A stretch of DNA of 38,000 bases from Prochlorococcus sp. AG-449-G23 (lineage in GTDB: Bacteria > Cyanobacteriota > Cyanobacteriia > PCC-6307 > Cyanobiaceae). Both the position numbers and the translations under genes were made by a program. The DNA lies in the NCBI GenBank assembly GCA_003209585.1, contig QCQJ01000013.1:1-38000 (forward strand). The letters are read 5' to 3'. The notes below the pieces were generated by a model, which had not been told where the DNA came from, ran no database searches, and saw only the letters and a program-made list of their open reading frames with translations. This document shows positions 19,189 to 27,547 of this stretch, in pieces. Each line of letters begins with the position of its first letter. The stretch's first letter is position 1.

Positions 19189-19875
19189 ATGTCTAAGAAA
19201 GTAGCAAGTTTAGAAAAAATATCTAAAACATATGGGAAAGATGATCTAACTGTTAAAGCCTTAGACAGCATAAATTTAGAAATTTATAAAGGTGATTATT
19301 TAGCTGTAATGGGAGCTAGTGGCTCAGGCAAAAGTACAGCAATGAATATTATTGGATGTCTAGATAGACCATCTGAAGGTGTTTACAAGTTAAATGGTAT
19401 CCCTGTTGAGAATTTATCTGATGATGAGCTAGCCGAAATACGTAACCAAAAATTAGGCTTCGTTTTTCAACAATTTCATCTTCTTTCAGACGCAACTGCA
19501 CTTGAAAACGTAATTTTGCCAATGATTTATGCGGGTATTGAGCCTGATCAAAGATTAGTGAGAGGTAAGAATGCCCTAAAAAAAGTTGGCCTTTCAGAAA
19601 GAATGAATAATCGCCCAAACCAATTATCCGGAGGTCAACAACAACGAGTTGCTATCGCGCGGGCTATTATCAATAACCCCGCAATTTTATTAGCAGACGA
19701 ACCTACTGGAGCACTAGATTCAAAAACCACTGAAGATGTATTAGATCTTTTTGACAACCTGCATGAATCTGGAATAACTATAGTTTTAGTTACTCATGAA
19801 GATGAAGTTGCAAATCGCGCAAAAAAAATAGCCAAATTTAAGGATGGAAGAATAGTTGAACTAAAAGTTAATTAA
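19189..19875 (+). CDS. ABC transporter ATP-binding protein, MacB/LolD/DevA type
   Basis: A 228-residue stand-alone ATPase. Walker A is GASGSGKST (about 43-51), the Q-loop is FVFQQFHLL (about 91-99), the signature is LSGGQQQRVAIARA (about 146-159), Walker B is ILLADEPTGALD, and the switch His is in THED. The GCLDRPSEG segment after Walker A and the LPMIYAG segment are typical of ATPases that pair with MacB/FtsX-like permeases. No permease lies next to it, so its partner must be elsewhere. It follows ndhB closely and is probably transcribed with it. Confidence 0.92.
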   Translation: MSKKVASLEKISKTYGKDDLTVKALDSINLEIYKGDYLAVMGASGSGKSTAMNIIGCLDRPSEGVYKLNGIPVENLSDDELAEIRNQKLGFVFQQFHLLSDATALENVILPMIYAGIEPDQRLVRGKNALKKVGLSERMNNRPNQLSGGQQQRVAIARAIINNPAILLADEPTGALDSKTTEDVLDLFDNLHESGITIVLVTHEDEVANRAKKIAKFKDGRIVELKVN

Positions 19876-19877
19876 AT

Positions 19878-20627
19878 TCAAAACCTTCTAATTACCTTCA
19901 GTTGAGTTTCATTTTCAATTCTTAAATTCCCATTCGCATCAATATCTTTAATTTTCCATAAATCAGGACAATAACCACTAGGTAAAAAACTTTTAGTAAG
20001 AAACTTATTTGCAGATTTAATCACATATTCTTTTTTCTTGTTACATTCGATTGAATCATAAAAAGCTTTAAGAACTTTGGCTGTCCAATAATGTTGATTA
20101 ATATTCTTAGTTTGAAGTACTTTTGATAATGAAATACCTTCTGATGGGGTGTAATTTAAAACATTCATGCCAAGTCCTATTCTTAAATAGATAATTTTTT
20201 TACCTCTTGTTATAACCCTTGGTAAAAATCCAATCAACTTTTTTGAACCAAAAAAAATATCATTTGGCCATTTCAAACAAACATTTATATTCTCTTGTCT
20301 AAGCATTTCACATAACTTAATACCTAGAGACAAATTAAATATTTGACATTCAAATTCTTTTGAAAATATTGGGTAAGCTGCACTTAACCAAATCCCGCCT
20401 TTTGGAGAAACCCAAGTTTTTGAATTTTGGCCAACCCCTGAGAACTGTTCTCTTGCGATTATTGCTACTGGCTGGTTTTTCTTTATTGCAGAATATTCAA
20501 GCAAGTTTGTTAGCTCATTTTCGGTACTTTTACATTTTATTTTGTAATGAAGTGTCCAGGTTGGATATTGACCCTGAATTTTTTTTAAATAAAAAACTGT
20601 CTTAGCTGCAGGTCCAATAACTTTCAC
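19878..20627 (-). CDS. birA: Biotin--[acetyl-CoA-carboxylase] ligase, no DNA-binding domain
   Basis: Attaches biotin to the carrier protein of acetyl-CoA carboxylase, needed for fatty-acid synthesis. It has 249 residues. Motifs are REQFSGVGQNSKTWVSPKGG (biotinyl-AMP loop), LKWPNDIFFGSKKLIGFL (catalytic Lys and biotin site) and RIGLGMNVLNY. The N-terminal helix-turn-helix of E. coli BirA is missing, so this is the monofunctional group I type without a repressor role. The start is GTG at 20627. Convergent with the MacB-type ATPase, with only 2 bp between stops. Confidence 0.92.
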   Translation of the reverse strand: MKVIGPAAKTVFYLKKIQGQYPTWTLHYKIKCKSTENELTNLLEYSAIKKNQPVAIIAREQFSGVGQNSKTWVSPKGGIWLSAAYPIFSKEFECQIFNLSLGIKLCEMLRQENINVCLKWPNDIFFGSKKLIGFLPRVITRGKKIIYLRIGLGMNVLNYTPSEGISLSKVLQTKNINQHYWTAKVLKAFYDSIECNKKKEYVIKSANKFLTKSFLPSGYCPDLWKIKDIDANGNLRIENETQLKVIRRF

Positions 20628-20702
20628 AAATTCTTTATTAAAACAACGAGCATCTTTTTAAAGATTAGATTAACTTTAGTCTTAATAAGTAAATTTTACA
20701 AA

Positions 20703-21188
20703 TTGGACAAAAAGTATTTGCCAATAGTGAATAGAAGGAATCCACATCCATTAAAAAATTGTCTTGATAATTTCAAAAAATCCTGCGGAGACTTAGATAA
20801 ACTATCTAAAATCAACGAAAACTGGAAGAACTTAATCGGCTTGGAACTATTTCAAGAATGTAAACCATTAAATATTGAAAAAAAAATACTTACTATTGCA
20901 GTAAATCATCCACAGTGGCGCCAAGCTTTAATCTATAACAAGCATAAATTAAAAGAGAGAATCGAGAAAATTGGAATAACTTTGAATGAAATAAAAATAA
21001 TACAAAATTATGAAATTAAAAATAAAAATATCAAAGCTACTAATGCAAAGATAATTTGGGCAAAGCATCCAAGCAGAATCAATCAAAATAATATGTGCAT
21101 TTGTACTCTTTGTAATTCCCCTACTCCTGAGGGCGAAATCAAAAGATGGGGAAAGTGTTCTTTTTGTTGGAGAAAAATAAAAAACTAA
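20703..21188 (+). CDS. DUF721/DciA-like protein with C-terminal zinc ribbon
   Basis: A 161-residue protein. Residues 15-100 match the DUF721 (DciA) domain: NFKKSCGDLDKLSKINENW, then the core PLNIEKKILTIAVNHPQW and a Leu-rich helix. DciA proteins load the DnaB replicative helicase in bacteria lacking DnaC, including cyanobacteria. The C-terminus adds two Cys pairs, C134-x2-C137 and C152-x2-C155, a likely zinc ribbon. The start is TTG at 20703. Divergent from birA and convergent with menG. The helicase-loader role is inferred from the family. Confidence 0.8.
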   Translation: MDKKYLPIVNRRNPHPLKNCLDNFKKSCGDLDKLSKINENWKNLIGLELFQECKPLNIEKKILTIAVNHPQWRQALIYNKHKLKERIEKIGITLNEIKIIQNYEIKNKNIKATNAKIIWAKHPSRINQNNMCICTLCNSPTPEGEIKRWGKCSFCWRKIKN

Positions 21189-21202
21189 ATTCTTTATTTA
21201 GT
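21182..21202. terminator. Possible A/T-rich bidirectional hairpin
   Basis: AACTAAAT (21182-21189) pairs with ATTTAGTT (21195-21202) around a 5-nt loop, between two convergent stop codons. The stem is eight base pairs, nearly all A-U, so it would be weak. Confidence 0.35.
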
Positions 21203-21895
21203 TAAAATTAGTATTCCCATTTGCCCCCCCAAAATAGTTCTATATTCAGCTTTTTTAAATCCAACTTCCTTAGCAATATTTATAAGCTCATTTTTCTTTG
21301 GAAAATTACTAATACTTTTTTCAATATATGCGTACTCTGGACCTAAATTAAAAAGCCGCGAAATGGTTACTACAATTAATCTCAAATAAATTTTCTGAAA
21401 AATATTGGATAAAGAATTTCTTGTTGAGTGATTAAAATCCAAAAATCCTGCCCTTCCCTTATCCTTCAAAAGATCAAAAACTTTTTTTATTCCTTCTTCA
21501 ACATTATTCAAGTTTCTAAGTCCATATGACATGCAAATCCCATCAAAATTTTTTGAATAATCATTAATTTCTAATACATCTTTTATTTCCCACTTAATAA
21601 ATTTATTTTTTTTAAGCTCTGATTTTTTTTTTGCAATATTTAAGATATCGTTTGCACTGTCAATCCCAGTAATTGAACCCCTTGGACTAACTCTCTCAGA
21701 AATTAAGAATGCTAAATCTCCAGTTCCACAGCATAAATCAGCCCAATCTTCACCATTTAAAGGTTCCAATAAATTAACTAATTTTCTTTTCCATAATCTG
21801 TGCAGCCCAAAACTTAATAGATTATTTAAAAAGTCATATTTATAGGAAATTTTATTAAATATATTTTTGACTTCGATAGTTTTTGTGAATTTCAT
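21194..21895 (-). CDS. menG: Demethylphylloquinone/menaquinone methyltransferase, UbiE family
   Basis: SAM-dependent C-methyltransferase. It has 233 residues: the N-terminal YDFLNNLLSFGLHRLWKR is the UbiE/MenG signature, motif I is WADLCCGTGDLAFL (about 71-84), and CMSYGLRNLNNVEEG and GFLDFNHSTRN are the later UbiE signatures. In cyanobacteria, which use phylloquinone in photosystem I, this family performs the last ring methylation, hence the name chosen. It lies 45 bp downstream of hisF on the same strand. A ubiquinone role is unlikely in this lineage. Confidence 0.93.
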   Translation of the reverse strand: MKFTKTIEVKNIFNKISYKYDFLNNLLSFGLHRLWKRKLVNLLEPLNGEDWADLCCGTGDLAFLISERVSPRGSITGIDSANDILNIAKKKSELKKNKFIKWEIKDVLEINDYSKNFDGICMSYGLRNLNNVEEGIKKVFDLLKDKGRAGFLDFNHSTRNSLSNIFQKIYLRLIVVTISRLFNLGPEYAYIEKSISNFPKKNELINIAKEVGFKKAEYRTILGGQMGILILTK

Positions 21896-21940
21896 TTTTA
21901 AATTTTTAACTTTTTTCTTTTTGGTATTAAATTAAATTTT

Positions 21941-22711
21941 TTATTCATATGGTCTAATTGGAAGTTTTTTTTCGAGGAGGAAAGTCTTTATTTCTCTTAA
22001 AGAAAGTTTCTTATCATGAAGTAATGATGCTAAAAGTGCAGCAGATGCTCTGCCTTCATTGAAAACATCATAGATATCTTCTAAACAACCCGCCCCTCCA
22101 GAAGCAATCACTGGGATATTAACAATATTGGTAACAGATTCAGTCAGATGTAAATCATATCCATTCTGCGTGCCATCACCATCCATTGAAGTAAGCAAAA
22201 TTTCCCCTGCGCCTAACTCCTCAACTTTCTTTGCCCAACTTAATACATCTATACCAGTCTTTTCTCTCCCTCCTTTTACATATACCTCCCATTCATCAGT
22301 CTTATTAACTTTTCTTTTAGCATCAATTGCTATCACGATACATTGATTACCAAATTCTCTAGAACTTTTAGAAATCAAATCTGGATTTCTAACAGCAGAA
22401 GAATTCAAACTCACTTTGTCCGCTCCAGCTCTTAAAAGATCATTAATTGAAGAAACAGAATCTATTCCTCCACCTACTGTAAATGGGATTTTTATTGATT
22501 TTGCGGTCCTAGAGACAAGTTCAACTAATGTATTTCTATTTTCTACACTAGCCCTAATATCTAAGAATACTAATTCATCTGCGCCCTCATCAGAATACCT
22601 ACAAGCCAATTCAACAGGATCGCCTGAGTCTCTCAAGTTAATAAAATTTACACCTTTAACCACTCTGCCATGGGCGACATCTAAACAAGGAATTAAACGA
22701 AGAGCTACCAT
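21941..22711 (-). CDS. hisF: Imidazole glycerol phosphate synthase, cyclase subunit
   Basis: Makes imidazole glycerol phosphate and AICAR in histidine synthesis, using ammonia from HisH. It has 256 residues and the TIM barrel motifs [17 protein letters not shown] (catalytic Asp near 11), [18 protein letters not shown] (catalytic Asp near 130), [20 protein letters not shown] and VIASGGAG. Complete by length. hisH is not in the window, as is normal for scattered cyanobacterial his genes. Divergent from the DUF2862 gene, 59 bp away. Confidence 0.97.
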   Translation of the reverse strand: MVALRLIPCLDVAHGRVVKGVNFINLRDSGDPVELACRYSDEGADELVFLDIRASVENRNTLVELVSRTAKSIKIPFTVGGGIDSVSSINDLLRAGADKVSLNSSAVRNPDLISKSSREFGNQCIVIAIDAKRKVNKTDEWEVYVKGGREKTGIDVLSWAKKVEELGAGEILLTSMDGDGTQNGYDLHLTESVTNIVNIPVIASGGAGCLEDIYDVFNEGRASAALLASLLHDKKLSLREIKTFLLEKKLPIRPYE

Positions 22712-22770
22712 TTTAGTAAAAATTGTCCAAATGCTGTTAATCTTGCATAATAGCTTCCATTTTACCTCTT

Positions 22771-22995
22771 ATGGCTGAAACAAAATTATTACCCAAAATC
22801 GGTAGTAAAATCAAAATTAACATTAACAAAGTAAAAGATAGACTACCAGTTAAGTTAATTGACCAAATATCCTCGAATCCTAAAGCTGTAATTACAGGCT
22901 ATAAAATGACAGACGGCAGAAGTATTGGAATCACAGCAAAATTTCAGAATGGTGAGCAAAATTGGTTTTTCCCAGAAGAAATTGAGAAAGGATAA
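22771..22995 (+). CDS. DUF2862 family small protein
   Basis: A 74-residue protein conserved in cyanobacteria; function unknown. The pattern is a small beta-rich fold: GSKIKININKVKDRLP, then AVITGYKMTDGRSIGITAKF and NWFFPEEIEK. A similar layout is seen in small SH3-like modules. It lies 8 bp before chlG and is probably co-transcribed, so a role in chlorophyll or membrane work is possible, but nothing in the sequence proves it. Confidence 0.85.
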   Translation: MAETKLLPKIGSKIKININKVKDRLPVKLIDQISSNPKAVITGYKMTDGRSIGITAKFQNGEQNWFFPEEIEKG

Positions 22996-23003
22996 AGAGT
23001 AAA

Positions 23004-23951
23004 GTGAATGATCCAAAACAACTATTAGGAATTAAGGGTGCCTCTGAAACATCAAGCATATGGAAACTCCGTCTACAGTTAATGAAACCCATAACGTGGA
23101 TCCCTTTGATATGGGGAGTTATTTGTGGAGCAGCTGCAAGTGGGAATTTTGAATGGACATATAGTAATGTTCTAGCTTCATTAGCATGTATGTTTATGAG
23201 TGGACCACTTCTGGCTGGCTATACCCAAACCATAAATGATTTTTTTGATAAAGAAATTGATGCAATTAATGAACCAAATAGACCAATTCCTTCTGGGAAA
23301 ATTTCAATTAAAGATGTAAAAATACAAATCTGGGTACTTCTTATAGCGGGTTTAATAGTTGCTTTTCTATTAGATTTATATGCTAAGCACAGCTTCCCCT
23401 CCGTCTTACTTTTGGCATTGGGGGGTTCCTTTGTTAGTTATATATATTCTGCTCCACCACTCAAATTAAAACAGAATGGTTGGCTTGGAAATTATGCATT
23501 AGGAGCATCTTATATCGCTTTACCTTGGTGGGCAGGACAAGCCTTGTTTGGGAAATTAACTATCGTGACGGCAATACTAACACTTGCTTATAGCCTCTCA
23601 GGGCTTGGAATAGCTGTTATTAATGATTTCAAAAGTGTTGAAGGAGACTCAAAGCTAGGCTTAAATTCTCTACCAGTAGTATTTGGAATTAAAAATGCAA
23701 GTAGAATAAGTGCAGGACTGATTGACATTTTTCAATTAGCAATGGTTGTAGTATTAGTAATTATTGGTCAACATTTAGCCTCTGTAATTTTGGTTTTATT
23801 GGTAATTCCACAAATTACATTTCAAGATATGTGGTTACTAAGAGATCCTCTAAATTTTGATGTCAAATATCAAGCAAGTGCCCAACCGTTCCTTATAACT
23901 GGAATGTTAGTTACAGCTTTAGCGATAGGACATAGTTTTTTAGTTGCTTAA
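23004..23951 (+). CDS. chlG: Chlorophyll synthase
   Basis: Attaches the phytyl or geranylgeranyl tail to chlorophyllide, the last step of chlorophyll synthesis. It has 315 residues in the membrane UbiA family. The prenyl-diphosphate/Mg sites are NDFFDKEIDAINEPNRPIPS (about 82-101) and NDFKSVEGDSKLGLNSLPV (about 209-227). The start is GTG at 23004. In Prochlorococcus the substrate is expected to be the divinyl chlorophyllide. Preceded by DUF2862 (8 bp gap) and overlapping or abutting the PBP gene at its 3' end. Confidence 0.96.
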   Translation: MNDPKQLLGIKGASETSSIWKLRLQLMKPITWIPLIWGVICGAAASGNFEWTYSNVLASLACMFMSGPLLAGYTQTINDFFDKEIDAINEPNRPIPSGKISIKDVKIQIWVLLIAGLIVAFLLDLYAKHSFPSVLLLALGGSFVSYIYSAPPLKLKQNGWLGNYALGASYIALPWWAGQALFGKLTIVTAILTLAYSLSGLGIAVINDFKSVEGDSKLGLNSLPVVFGIKNASRISAGLIDIFQLAMVVVLVIIGQHLASVILVLLVIPQITFQDMWLLRDPLNFDVKYQASAQPFLITGMLVTALAIGHSFLVA

Positions 23952-23952
23952 G

Positions 23953-25722
23953 GTGCAAAAGATTAAATTCAAATCTTTTGCTTTAATAATTCCAATATTA
24001 ATTTTCTCTGGAATATCTTTTTATTTTTTTAGTCTAATATTTAGTACGTTAAAATTTGATATATCTAAAAATAAAAAGTCTCAGGAAACCAAATATTCTT
24101 ATGTAATATCATCTTCTGATAATAAGATACTAAGCAAATTAAGCCGCAAATTTGAAATAGATAATAGTTATCATAAAATTCCATTTTTTCTTAAACATTC
24201 TTTTATATCTTCAGAGGATAAAAGATTTTATAAACATAATGGAATAGATTTAAAAAGTATTTCACGCGCCCTTATTCAAAATATTAGAAGTGGTTATGTT
24301 AAAGAGGGAGGAAGTACGATTACACAACAAGTTGCTAGATTACTTTTTCTAAATAATGATTTAAGTTTTCAAAGAAAAATCAAAGAAATATTTATATCAC
24401 TCATACTTGAATTTAGATATGACAAAAATCAAATTTTAAAATTATATTTAAATAATATTTATCTAGGATCAGGAGCATACGGGGTAGACGAGGCTGCCCA
24501 AGTTTATTTTGGAAAATTCATAGAAGAATTGACATTATCAGAGATCGCATTAATTGCAGGATTAGCTCCATCTCCATCAATTTATTCACCTTATCAAAAT
24601 TTAGAATTAGCTATTAAAAATAGAAATAAAGTTCTTGAATCAATGTATATTGATGGATATATTTCTCTTGCAAATAAGAATAAGGCTATTAAAGAATCAA
24701 TAAAATTAAATTATGATACAGCTGATAATTTTTTAGATGATAAATTACTAATAAACTTAATTCTTCAGGAAACAGATAAAAGAATTGGAAGTAAAAATGA
24801 TTATAAGTTTTTAAGAATTAAATCTTCTATCAACAAAGATTGGCAAGAAAAAGGTCAAAAAATATCAAAATATGCTGGGCCTAAAGAAATTGAATTTGCT
24901 CTGTTATCTATCGAATCAAACACAGGACTAATCAGGACAATGATAACCAGCAAAAATCCATCAATTAATGAATACAATAGAGTGATTTCATCTGTAAGGC
25001 CTTTAGGTTCTACTTTTAAAATAATCCCTTATGCTGCTGCATTAATAGAAGGAATAAAATTAAGCGATAAATTTGAAGACTTACCAATATGCTGGGAAAG
25101 TTATTGCCCAAAAAATTTTTCAGAAGACTATAGAGGTTCAATATCGTTGATTGAATCATTTAAAAGTTCATCAAATATCGTTCCAATATCAATAACAAAA
25201 AAAATCGGCTTAAAAAATATTATTAATTTAGCGAGTTCATTTGGACTAGGTTACAAGCAAAAGTTTGAGGAATTCCCATCATTAGCTATTGGCGCCTACG
25301 GAGATAATCTTTTAAATATCACAAATGCATATTCTGCAATAAACAATAATGGGAAGATTCAAAGGCCTGAAATCATAGAAAAAATAGAATCATTTGAAAA
25401 AAAAACTATTTGGGAAAACAAATCTATTTCCAAGAAAATATTAGATTTAAAAATAAACAAGAAAATTAATAAACTTCTTGAAAAATCTGTAAAAGAAGGC
25501 ACTTCAAAAGCAGCCTCTATAAAAGGAAAGAAAATTTATGGGAAAACAGGAACATCTGATGGGAATAAAGATCTTTGGTTTATTGGTTCCATTTATAACC
25601 TTACAACAGGGATCTGGATAGGTTACGACGATAATAAGGAATCTGAATTATCTAGTGGAAATGCAGCTTATTTATGGAAGAAGTTCATATCTGAAATTTA
25701 TAAAATTCCAATTAAAAAATAA
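23953..25722 (+). CDS. Class A penicillin-binding protein (GT51 plus transpeptidase)
   Basis: Bifunctional peptidoglycan polymerase/crosslinker anchored by one N-terminal helix. Residues are numbered from the TTG at 23944: GT51 motifs ISSEDKRFYKHNGID (catalytic E91), EGGSTITQQVAR and LYLNNIYLGSGAYG; transpeptidase motifs STFK (S356), SSN (409-411) and KTGT (534-537). All active-site motifs are intact. It may start at that TTG, inside chlG, or at the GTG at 23953 just after the chlG stop; the GTG is preferred. The length of about 590 is compact for the family and leaves no long C-terminal extension. Confidence 0.93.
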   Translation: MQKIKFKSFALIIPILIFSGISFYFFSLIFSTLKFDISKNKKSQETKYSYVISSSDNKILSKLSRKFEIDNSYHKIPFFLKHSFISSEDKRFYKHNGIDLKSISRALIQNIRSGYVKEGGSTITQQVARLLFLNNDLSFQRKIKEIFISLILEFRYDKNQILKLYLNNIYLGSGAYGVDEAAQVYFGKFIEELTLSEIALIAGLAPSPSIYSPYQNLELAIKNRNKVLESMYIDGYISLANKNKAIKESIKLNYDTADNFLDDKLLINLILQETDKRIGSKNDYKFLRIKSSINKDWQEKGQKISKYAGPKEIEFALLSIESNTGLIRTMITSKNPSINEYNRVISSVRPLGSTFKIIPYAAALIEGIKLSDKFEDLPICWESYCPKNFSEDYRGSISLIESFKSSSNIVPISITKKIGLKNIINLASSFGLGYKQKFEEFPSLAIGAYGDNLLNITNAYSAINNNGKIQRPEIIEKIESFEKKTIWENKSISKKILDLKINKKINKLLEKSVKEGTSKAASIKGKKIYGKTGTSDGNKDLWFIGSIYNLTTGIWIGYDDNKESELSSGNAAYLWKKFISEIYKIPIKK

Positions 25723-25731
25723 ACTATATTT

Positions 25732-27048
25732 TTAAGATTTATAAGAAATTATTGCAGAATAAAATCCATCACCAGGATAATCCAAGCTAGGTAAAATTTG
25801 CTTTTGGCTAACCAATTTTAAAGTTTTGTTTTTTTCAATAAATCTTTCAATTAATAGATTATTTTCATCGGGACAAATAGTACAAGTTGAATAAACTAAA
25901 GTGCCATCTTTTTTCAAAAGAGGAAAAATACTCTCCAAAAGTTTTTCCTGTAATAAAGTTAAAGATTTTATTTTTTCTTTACTTAAAGACCATCTAGAAT
26001 CTGGATTCCTGGAAAGAGTTCCAATGCCTGAACATGGCGCATCTAATAAGATCTTATCAAAATAAGATATAAACTTAGGATTTAATTCAATCAAACTCGT
26101 AGCATCAGCCTTAAGGGTATTAACAGATTTCAAATTTAACCTTTCTAAATTTGATTGCAGTATTTTCAATCTTTTTGCTGATCTATCTACAGCAATGATT
26201 TCAGCACTATCATTTGTTAATTCTGCTATGTGGGTAGACTTACTTCCTGGCGCTGCACAAGCATCTAAAATCTTTTCACCTTCTTTTGGATCTAAGAGAG
26301 GTGCTATCCACTGAGAAGATCTATCTTGAATTGTCCAAAGTCCATCACTATATCCTGGTAAATTTTTTATAGATCTTGGATTAGATTTTAAAGTAATTCC
26401 ATTATGTAAATCTTTAATAATTTCAGCATCAATTTTATTTTCATGAAGTACTTTCAAAAAATTATCTAAATTAGTTTTTAATGGGTTAATTCTCAAATCA
26501 ATTGATGGTTTTTTATTAAATGCCTTAATGATATTTTCACCCTCGCTATTGCCGACCCATTTATAAAGATCAATCACAAGCCATAATGGAAATGATTCCA
26601 GATATGAAATTCTTTCTTTTCTATCGGAAGATAATTCCGGAAAAATTTTTTGTTCTAGTTTTCTTGATGCATTTCTCAATATCGCATTTACAGTCCCCGC
26701 TAAACCATTTAAATCTGTTTTTTTAGCTACTTCTACAGTGGTAGAAATAGCAGCAGGAAATGGAATTTTATCCATTTTTAATAGTTGATATAAACCTATA
26801 TGTAGAAGCCATCTTAACTTTGGAGGCTGCTTTTTATGAGTAATTTTTGATGTATGATCCGTCCAAAGATCAAGAAATTTTCTATACCTTATGCATCCAA
26901 AAGATAATTCCGTAATAAAAGCTATATCAAGAGGATTAAATTTATAATTTTTTAAAACCTTTTCAAGAGCATGATCAGAAAAATCACCAGAACTAACTTT
27001 TAATAAAATTTCCCAAGCTGCCTTTCTTTGTAAATATCCTATGCTCAA
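25732..27048 (-). CDS. rsmB: 16S rRNA (cytosine-967-C5)-methyltransferase
   Basis: Methylates C967 in helix 31 of 16S rRNA. It has 438 residues with a NusB-like RNA-binding domain at 1-140 and a Rossmann methyltransferase domain after. The SAM site is DACAAPGSKSTHIAEL; DAPCSGIGTLSRNPDSRW carries the catalytic Cys and YSTCTICPDENN the second. The start is TTG at 27048, leading into the conserved YLQRKAAWEIL. It is convergent with the PBP gene, with 9 bp between them. Confidence 0.94.
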   Translation of the reverse strand: MSIGYLQRKAAWEILLKVSSGDFSDHALEKVLKNYKFNPLDIAFITELSFGCIRYRKFLDLWTDHTSKITHKKQPPKLRWLLHIGLYQLLKMDKIPFPAAISTTVEVAKKTDLNGLAGTVNAILRNASRKLEQKIFPELSSDRKERISYLESFPLWLVIDLYKWVGNSEGENIIKAFNKKPSIDLRINPLKTNLDNFLKVLHENKIDAEIIKDLHNGITLKSNPRSIKNLPGYSDGLWTIQDRSSQWIAPLLDPKEGEKILDACAAPGSKSTHIAELTNDSAEIIAVDRSAKRLKILQSNLERLNLKSVNTLKADATSLIELNPKFISYFDKILLDAPCSGIGTLSRNPDSRWSLSKEKIKSLTLLQEKLLESIFPLLKKDGTLVYSTCTICPDENNLLIERFIEKNKTLKLVSQKQILPSLDYPGDGFYSAIISYKS

Positions 27049-27098
27049 AATATAATTTATTTTTAAATATAACTTTAATATACAAAAAATTCAAAAAT

Positions 27099-27242
27099 TT
27101 AAACTACTTTTTCAATTGCAGAATTAAACCAAATAAAACCTAAGATAGAAATAAGTGACAGATTAAATCCTAAAAAAAGAAAGATATTTAAAGAATGGAT
27201 TCTTTCCCGAAAAAATATTTTTTTCTCTTCTTGATACTTCAT
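27099..27242 (-). CDS. 47-residue single-helix membrane peptide
   Basis: A small frame with an ATG start. A charged N-terminus (MKYQEEKKIFFRERIHS) is followed by one hydrophobic helix (about residues 18-40, containing FLFLGFNLSLISILGFIWF) and a short polar tail. The composition and layout are those of a real small membrane protein rather than chance, and the gap between rsmB and the next gene would otherwise be empty. No family is recognised. Confidence 0.6.
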   Translation of the reverse strand: MKYQEEKKIFFRERIHSLNIFLFLGFNLSLISILGFIWFNSAIEKVV

Positions 27243-27261
27243 TAGTAAAATAAAAACTTAA

Positions 27262-27441
27262 TCAGGATTTCAAACGACAACCAATATTGATAGATCCTGC
27301 ATCAAGCATTCTGCCTAATTTAATTGCCATGGATTCCTCCAACCTTGTGAAATTAGATTGATGGGTAGTTACCCAATCTAATTCAGAAAAAGTGATAATA
27401 CCCGTCGAATTACTTTTTAAAAAAAGTGTTCCAATCTCCAT
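27262..27441 (-). CDS. Small conserved cyanobacterial protein, 59 aa
   Basis: The ATG at 27441 gives MEIGTLFLKSN; an earlier in-frame ATG at 27453 adds MIYL and is less likely. The body GIITFSELDWVTTHQSNF then EESMAIKLGRMLDAGSINIG is compact and amphipathic, and similar short proteins are known to me from other cyanobacteria, without function. It may bind a partner protein or nucleic acid; nothing in the sequence decides this. It lies just before the 47-residue peptide on the same strand. Confidence 0.72.
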   Translation of the reverse strand: MEIGTLFLKSNSTGIITFSELDWVTTHQSNFTRLEESMAIKLGRMLDAGSINIGCRLKS

Positions 27442-27547
27442 AAGATAAATCAAATTTTTTTTTAAGCTAACATCCGTACTTAATATTTCTTCATAACATA
27501 ATATTTTTTTAATTTTTCAAAGACAACTGTAGTTTATTAATCTTAAT

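Noticed and set aside
22416..22778. 120-residue plus-strand frame opposite hisF
   Set aside because: Entirely antisense to conserved hisF motifs; a shadow frame.
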